A stretch of 37,978 bases of DNA from Welwitschia mirabilis (lineage: Eukaryota; Gnetophyta; Gnetopsida; Welwitschiales): contig JBOZIK010000001.1 in NCBI GenBank assembly GCA_051453625.1, forward strand, positions 236,745,420 to 236,783,397, written 5' to 3'. Numbering within the stretch: position 1 is the stretch's first letter; every line of letters starts with the position of its first letter. Position numbers and translations under genes: made by a program. The notes beneath the pieces are model-generated. The model saw nothing but the letters and a program-made list of their open reading frames with translations, made no database searches and was not told where the DNA came from. Shown here piece by piece: positions 33,394 through 37,978 of the stretch.

Positions 33394-34350
33394 ATGGCAG
33401 AGGGTCCATCATCTGGCAAAAAGTAGAAGGCTTTTGGAAGCAAGCGTCTCTTTTACTTCTTTGAAGAGATGTCCAAAGAGGACATCAATAAGTTCTTTAA
33501 GTCAGTGGAGCCATATGAGGTCAGTGAACTCAAAGAGCTCATCAAGCTGGTGGAGAAGCTAAGGCTTACATATTTTCTAAATGTCTCAAGTCCAGCCTAC
33601 CCTCACCTCACTAGAATGTTCTATGCCAATGCCTCCTTCAATGCAGAGAACTTAGCATTGTCAACCTTAGTTTTGGGCAAAAGAATTCAAGTCAGACCAG
33701 ATCACCTCTCTACCCTAACAAATATTACAAGAGGAGATTTTGATGAATTTTGGTCTCTGATAAACTATTGTGCATACTTGCTTTATCTTATTGGTGAACA
33801 TGAGTTTGTATATGTGCCTTGTATTATGATGAAAAAGATGATTTCTGGGTTGGAATATCACAAGTCCAAAGTACTACCCTACCTGGTTCTTATTACCAAC
33901 ATTTGCAAATATTACAAAGTTACTTTTCATCCAAAACTTGACTCTTAACCGTAGGGCTCCAATTTAGTGTGTAAACCTTTCCTACAAACCTCGTCCAAAT
34001 TTGACAAAAGGTTGCTTGTTAAACTTTCTCCTCCAAATGAGGCATTATCCCTCCTTGAGAAAGTTGATTCCTGCACTCGTCATATTAAAGAGGCTCTTGT
34101 TGCTTCAAGCACTCAGGTGATAAAATATTCTAAAGAAGAGGCAAAAGCTAGTCCCTTACATGTGAAGAGCTCTTCTAAAGAAAAGGATCCATCTGAATTT
34201 GAGGGAAATCTGAGGATTAAATCTCTCTCTCTCTCTCTTTCCTTGCCACTGACGTCAAAGGGGAACATAGTGTTTACAAGCTTATCGAGTGGAGTTTCTT
34301 GGACTAAAGATGTTGTGATTTTGTTTAGTAATATATTGGTGTCCATATAA
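33394..34350 (+). pseudogene. Envelope-like extra ORF of the large Sirevirus-like element
   Basis: ATG at 33394 (MAEGPSSGKK), an in-frame TAG at 33424, then open to 33948: EEMSKEDINKFFKSVEPYEV, LIKLVEKLRLTYFLNVSS, LTRMFYANASFNAEN, LSTLVLGKRIQV, RGDFDEFWSLI, NYCAYLLYLIGEHEFVYV, LEYHKSKVLPYLVLITNICK. After a stop at 33946 a shifted frame (33967-34350) continues the Ser/Lys/Glu-rich tail (EKVDSCTRHIKEALVASST). The blocks match the left copy (596-2105) and, from memory, the 'putative plant transposon protein' domain. Compared with the left copy about 120 bp is missing before NYCAYLLY. No signal peptide or membrane segment seen; function unknown. Confidence 0.7.
34250..34265 (+). other. Upstream polypurine-like tract, large element
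   Basis: TGACGTCAAAGGGGAAC resembles the tract before the 3' LTR and lies at the position equivalent to 2147-2170 in the left element. Confidence 0.35.
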
Positions 34351-34536
34351 AGTTAAATGTTTTTGGTGCTTTATAGAATTATCAAACTTTTTATCAGAAA
34401 TGTACTTCCACTGTAACTTAGTATTCTACGAATGAAATGCACCTTTACTTAATATTGCTTTATTAGCTTTGTCAAATGGGTAGCTTAAAATGACATTTTC
34501 TCGATTTTGTAATCATTTATTTGTTTGTCATTAATG

Positions 34537-34550
34537 TTAAAGTGGGAGAT
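34537..34550 (+). other. Polypurine tract before the 3' LTR
   Basis: TTAAAGTGGGAGAT abuts TGTCAGATG at 34551, the LTR start. Confidence 0.7.
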
Positions 34551-35410
34551 TGTCAGATGTTATATTGCAAATTGATGTCAAACTGATGTGACACTTGTCA
34601 AATGAATTGTGATTTAGCGGATATATGAAAGTGAAGTTTGTTATTACCAAGAGATAGTCAGAGACTTGAATAAGTGTTGATCTCGGTTAGTTCACTATTC
34701 CTCCAAGTGATTTGACATCAAGTCGATTGGATCAGCCTTAGGGCGACTAGACCTAGAAGTGCCCTTCTTAGCGGCTTCAAGTTGGGTTGACTCGATGAAG
34801 ATGGTGTCAATCAGACTATACTCAATCCAAGAACAGGGTCGATCAGTTGGTTTGTGAAGGCAAACAAACCTGCATAGGTAATCAAAATGTGAATTTTTTT
34901 CTAACAGTTATCTCACCTAATCTACCCATTGCTTTTGTCAAAATTCCCAGTTGTCTAACAACTATATTTTGGGAGGTTAGCTTAAAAGGCTAGAGCCAGA
35001 ACCAAGAAAGAAAGAGATTTTGAACATTTTTGGAATCAGACTATAATCTTGCTTCCACAGAAATCTTATCTCTGTAGCATCATTTTCTCTTCCTTGTACC
35101 TACCTCTGTACCAAATCTAAGCAATAAGGCTTCATTGTTATACTTGCATCTAAACAATTTAAAGCACAAAGGCGCCATCCAATACACATCCTTGAAGGAA
35201 TGAGAAGGTTGAGACTTAGCTTGCAAGAGTCCGCATTGTAAAGGTTTGTGGTTATCCTTGAAAACCTACTAGAAAGTAGAGTTAACTAAGATCCAAAACA
35301 AGCCTAGCCTTTAGCTATCTTTCCAAAAGCGGAGTAGTGTGTAGCCCAAACCACTATAAATCTTGTATTCGAGTACAATTTTAGTTTTGCTCAATGATTA
35401 CTTTAGCGGC
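34551..35410 (+). repeat. 3' LTR of the large Sirevirus-like element, 3' end missing
   Basis: Aligns with 25925 onward to about 26775 (through CCACTATAAAT and GAGTA-A-TTTTAG). The last ~120 bp of the 5' LTR, including the CCCTCTAGGG end, have no match here, so the right end is deleted or replaced near 35410. Confidence 0.8.
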
Positions 35411-36590
35411 GGCTGATAGCAATGACTCAAACGCACTGACTTTTTTTGAGCCAATGCAACTTTTTCCAACGCCTATTGGTGACTAGTTACCTCTTACTCT
35501 AGTGGCAACTAGTCGCCATTTAACACCAAAAAAATTAAAAAGAACCATGCTTCCAAGTCGCACAAGCGCTGCATAAAATGAAAATTAGAGGCGTCATTAG
35601 CAAGCACTGTATAAAACAGAAAATGGAGGCGCTGTGAGCAAACACAGACTCACATAGAAAGATTGCAAACGATCGCATGCACTGGAGGTGATTAGTAGTG
35701 GAGGTGAAAAGAAGGGGAAGCACAGTTAGCAGACTCAGCATGCAGCAGTAGGAAAAGAAGAAGAAGCTTCATTCTTTAATGTAATTCCTAACTCGTAAGA
35801 TTGTCTTTCTCTTGTTTGCCCTTCTACTTTTGAAAATCTTCACGAAGTAGCAAATGACAAAAGATATAAACCTAGAATGCTTGAGAAGATCATATAGCAT
35901 GGTCATAAGCTAGAGAGGAAACCAAAACATTCAAGCATGCTGACAACCAAGGGATTCCTTTGCACAGAGAAAAGATCATAAGCTAGAGAGGAAGCATAAA
36001 GGCAATTAGTACCTTAAGTCCTTAACAAATGATAAACAGTGAAAAACCACCCTCATAAATGTATTTTACATTGTTTTCCTCCTTTTATTTGATAGGGTGT
36101 TCTTTTAAATCTAAATTCTAGTCTTTCCCTTGATATTTGCAAGTGTGTTTTGATTAGTTCCTGTAATAATTTGACCATCGTGTAAAAGCAATTCATATTT
36201 GTTATTCCCATATAAATACTGCTGACAGGATAATATATAGCTTATAGTAACATTGATCGCATTTAACCATTCATGAATGGAACAAAATCATGATCAAATT
36301 GACTTCTCAATTTCTCTGTCTGTCCGATTTCAATAGTATTATGCATATTTGAGAGATATTATTTCCTTGTAATGTTACTCTAAAATCTAAATTTAACATC
36401 ATTTAGCATCTTTTTACTGATGTTCATGACTTCATGGGAAGTGTAGCTAAAAGATCTCGTTTATTATTCAAAACATAGTAGAAAAGATACAAGATAAATA
36501 GGCTTCTTGAAGCAATCCAAATATCAACTTCAGTTCTCATCGTCTCTGCACTCATTAATGACAAATTATTAAAGATGACAAATAGCTTCC
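35411..36590. other. No gene recognised
   Basis: Begins with two side-by-side imperfect palindromes around ACTAGT (35488-35521: GGTGACTAGTTACC and TGGCAACTAGTCGCCA), possibly the edge of a non-autonomous element. The rest is AT-rich and closed; ends in an 89-N gap. Confidence 0.4.
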
Positions 36591-36792
36591 NNNNNNNNNN
36601 NNNNNNNNNNNNNNNNNNNNNNNNNNNNNNNNNNNNNNNNNNNNNNNNNNNNNNNNNNNNNNNNNNNNNNNNNNNNNNNTCTTTATTTTAGTTAAGCCTT
36701 TGTCCATTAGGTTACTATAAAAGGCCTTTTCTTAATAGTTGATAAAATCTCTTTTAGAGTTTCAGTACATCCTTCTAAGGATGGTCTCTATT

Positions 36793-37210
36793 ATAAATGT
36801 TTCCTGTTTAAAATAATCATTCTTTTAGATTTAAATGTAATAATCCTATATAAATTTTGGAGTTTTGTAATTATAACAGCTTAAAAAGATTTGTATTTAC
36901 TTCTTATTCCATATGCAAAATAGCTAAATTGCTTTCATGTATTTTNNNNNNNNNNNNNNNNNNNNNNNNNNNNNNNNNNNNNNNNNNNNNNNNNNNNNNN
37001 NNNNNNNNNNNNNNNNNNNNNNNNNNNNNNNNNNNNNNNNNNNNNTCTTAATAGTTGATAAATGTTTCCTGTTTAAAATTATCACTCTTTTAGATTTAAA
37101 TGCAATAATCCTATATAAATTTTGGAGTTTTGTAATTATAACAGTTTAAAAAGATTTTTATTTACTTCTTATTCCATATGCAAAATAGCTAAATTGCTTT
37201 CATGTATTTT
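36793..37210. repeat. 153-bp sequence repeated on both sides of a 100-N gap
   Basis: 36793-36945 and 37058-37210 are equal in length and nearly identical (ATAAATGTTTCCTG to CATGTATTTT). The right copy is preceded by TCTTAATAGTTGAT (37046-37059), which on the left lies about 50 bp farther upstream (36732), so one copy has an internal deletion or insertion. Confidence 0.9.
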
Positions 37211-37244
37211 TTTTAGCAGTGATTAAAGTCATTACACGATGCCA

Positions 37245-37978
37245 AGGGGGGATCCAGCATGGTAGCATTGAACACAACCAGATTTGAGAAATTTAGATGT
37301 GCTAAAATGCAATTACTGTCAGGCCACATATCATGGAGGTGTAAATAGAATGAAATGTCATATTGCTTAGCTACCAGGTCATGACATGTGCCTTCCCCAA
37401 ACTTACCCAGCATTTCTGTGATGGAAGAAATGCGTACATATTTAAATTGCAGAGAGCAACAAAAGAAAAACAAGGCAAGACTCGTAGGTCTTCTGGCAGA
37501 AAGGCAAATGGAGAGAGTTGGGTCTGGTTCTGCAACTGAGCACAAAGCCTCTACANNNNNNNNNNNNNNNNNNNNNNNNNNNNNNNNNNNNNNNNNNNNN
37601 NNNNNNNNNNNNNNNNNNNNNNNNNNNNNNNNNNNNNNNNNNNNNNNNNNNNNNNACTAAGCACAGAGCCTCTACATCCAAAGTTAGAAAGAGAATAGTT
37701 GATGGTTGGGAGTGTATGACTACATATTCAAGGGCACATGCTTCTTCTTCCCCTCTTAGTGTGGATAGTGCTATTGAGGACCAGCATGAGACTGGTAATT
37801 ATCCTCCACTTTCTAGTCCAACACTTGGTTTATCTTCTTAGAGATTAGAGTCTTATTATCAACCCATTCAAGGAAGGCTCGTTGATTTGATACCTCCATG
37901 TCATGGTCCTGGTACTTAGCAAACAATTGAGACGAGCATGAAAGCTAAGGAGGATGTTGTCAGGAGAGCACACAAGAT
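37245..37978 (+). pseudogene. hAT-type transposase with BED zinc finger, N-terminal part, decayed
   Basis: GDPAW at 37249-37262 and, in the same frame, KCNYCQATYHGGVNRMKCHI from 37305: the DPAWxH and CxxC...GG..R.K.H blocks of plant BED-finger hAT transposases. In-frame stops at about 37263 and 37368, then a shifted frame reads PSPNLPSISVMEEMRTYLN, REQQKKNKARLVGLLAE. After the 37556 gap come SKVRKRIVDGWE and, near the edge, QTIETSMKAKEDVVRRAHK, the usual linker before the catalytic region. The gene continues past the right edge. Non-functional as assembled. Confidence 0.65.
37535..37676. repeat. 21-bp sequence repeated on both sides of a 100-N gap
   Basis: 37535-37555 and 37656-37676 (ACT-AGCACA-AGCCTCTACA) differ at two positions, inside the hAT pseudogene. 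Confidence 0.8.

Larger units (their letters stand above)
25925..35410 (+). mobile_element. Sirevirus-like Ty1/copia retrotransposon, near full length, dead, with an insertion
   Basis: 5' LTR 25925-26891, primer site 26894, gag from 26960, second zinc knuckle 28351, pre-integrase and integrase 28720-29860, RT start to 30560, gap, foreign sequence 30661 to about 31960, RT end and RNase H about 31985-32960, spacer, extra ORF 33394-34350, polypurine tract, 3' LTR from 34551. The LTRs match at roughly four of five bases over their first 60 bp by eye, so the insertion is old. Stops or frameshifts in every domain, integrase and RT active sites altered. Order integrase before RT defines Ty1/copia; the extra ORF and two zinc knuckles point to Sirevirus. 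Confidence 0.85.

Overview
This looks like an AT-rich intergenic and intronic stretch of a seed-plant nuclear genome. The evidence is plant-type LTR retrotransposons (Sirevirus/SIRE-like and Tork-like Ty1/copia, plus Ty3/gypsy), a plant hAT transposase with a BED finger, and one multi-exon, GT-AG spliced nuclear gene whose product begins with a plastid-transit-like leader. Nothing bacterial is present, and no species is claimed. The assembly is draft: there are nine runs of N (306-405, 682-1179, 6543-6993, 7825-7834, 29132-29231, 30561-30660, 36591-36679, 36946-37045, 37556-37655). Several are flanked by the same sequence on both sides.

Layout. 1-3355: 3' part of a Sirevirus-like copia element (end of RNase H, spacer, broken envelope-like extra ORF, polypurine tracts, 3' LTR). 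3356-7850: no gene recognised; a 77-bp duplication and long A tracts. About 7860-9330: decayed Ty3/gypsy gag-protease, + strand. 10585-16075: ten exons of a minus-strand host gene, at least 406 codons; its 3' end is not in the exons found. 16076-18800: 5' flank with microsatellites and a tRNA-derived SINE-like unit. 18800-20660: decayed Ty3/gypsy RT to integrase, minus strand. 22140-24460: minus-strand copia remnants of two lineages. 24590-25690: lone + strand LTR remnant. 25925-35410: a nearly complete but dead + strand Sirevirus-like element with both LTRs, interrupted by Tork-like and foreign LTR-like sequence. 35411-37240: mostly unassigned, with a 153-bp duplication around a gap. 37245-37978: decayed hAT transposase N-terminus running off the right edge.

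The only gene likely to work is the minus-strand host gene. It was assembled by joining open segments at GT-AG sites whose phases agree at every junction. The mobile elements all carry stops, frameshifts or lost catalytic residues. I found no new defence or biosynthetic system. The most interesting items are the host gene itself, the two independent copies of the envelope-like ORF with a shared motif-rich spacer, the chimeric insertion inside the large element, and the gap-flanking duplications that qualify any claim about copy number here.
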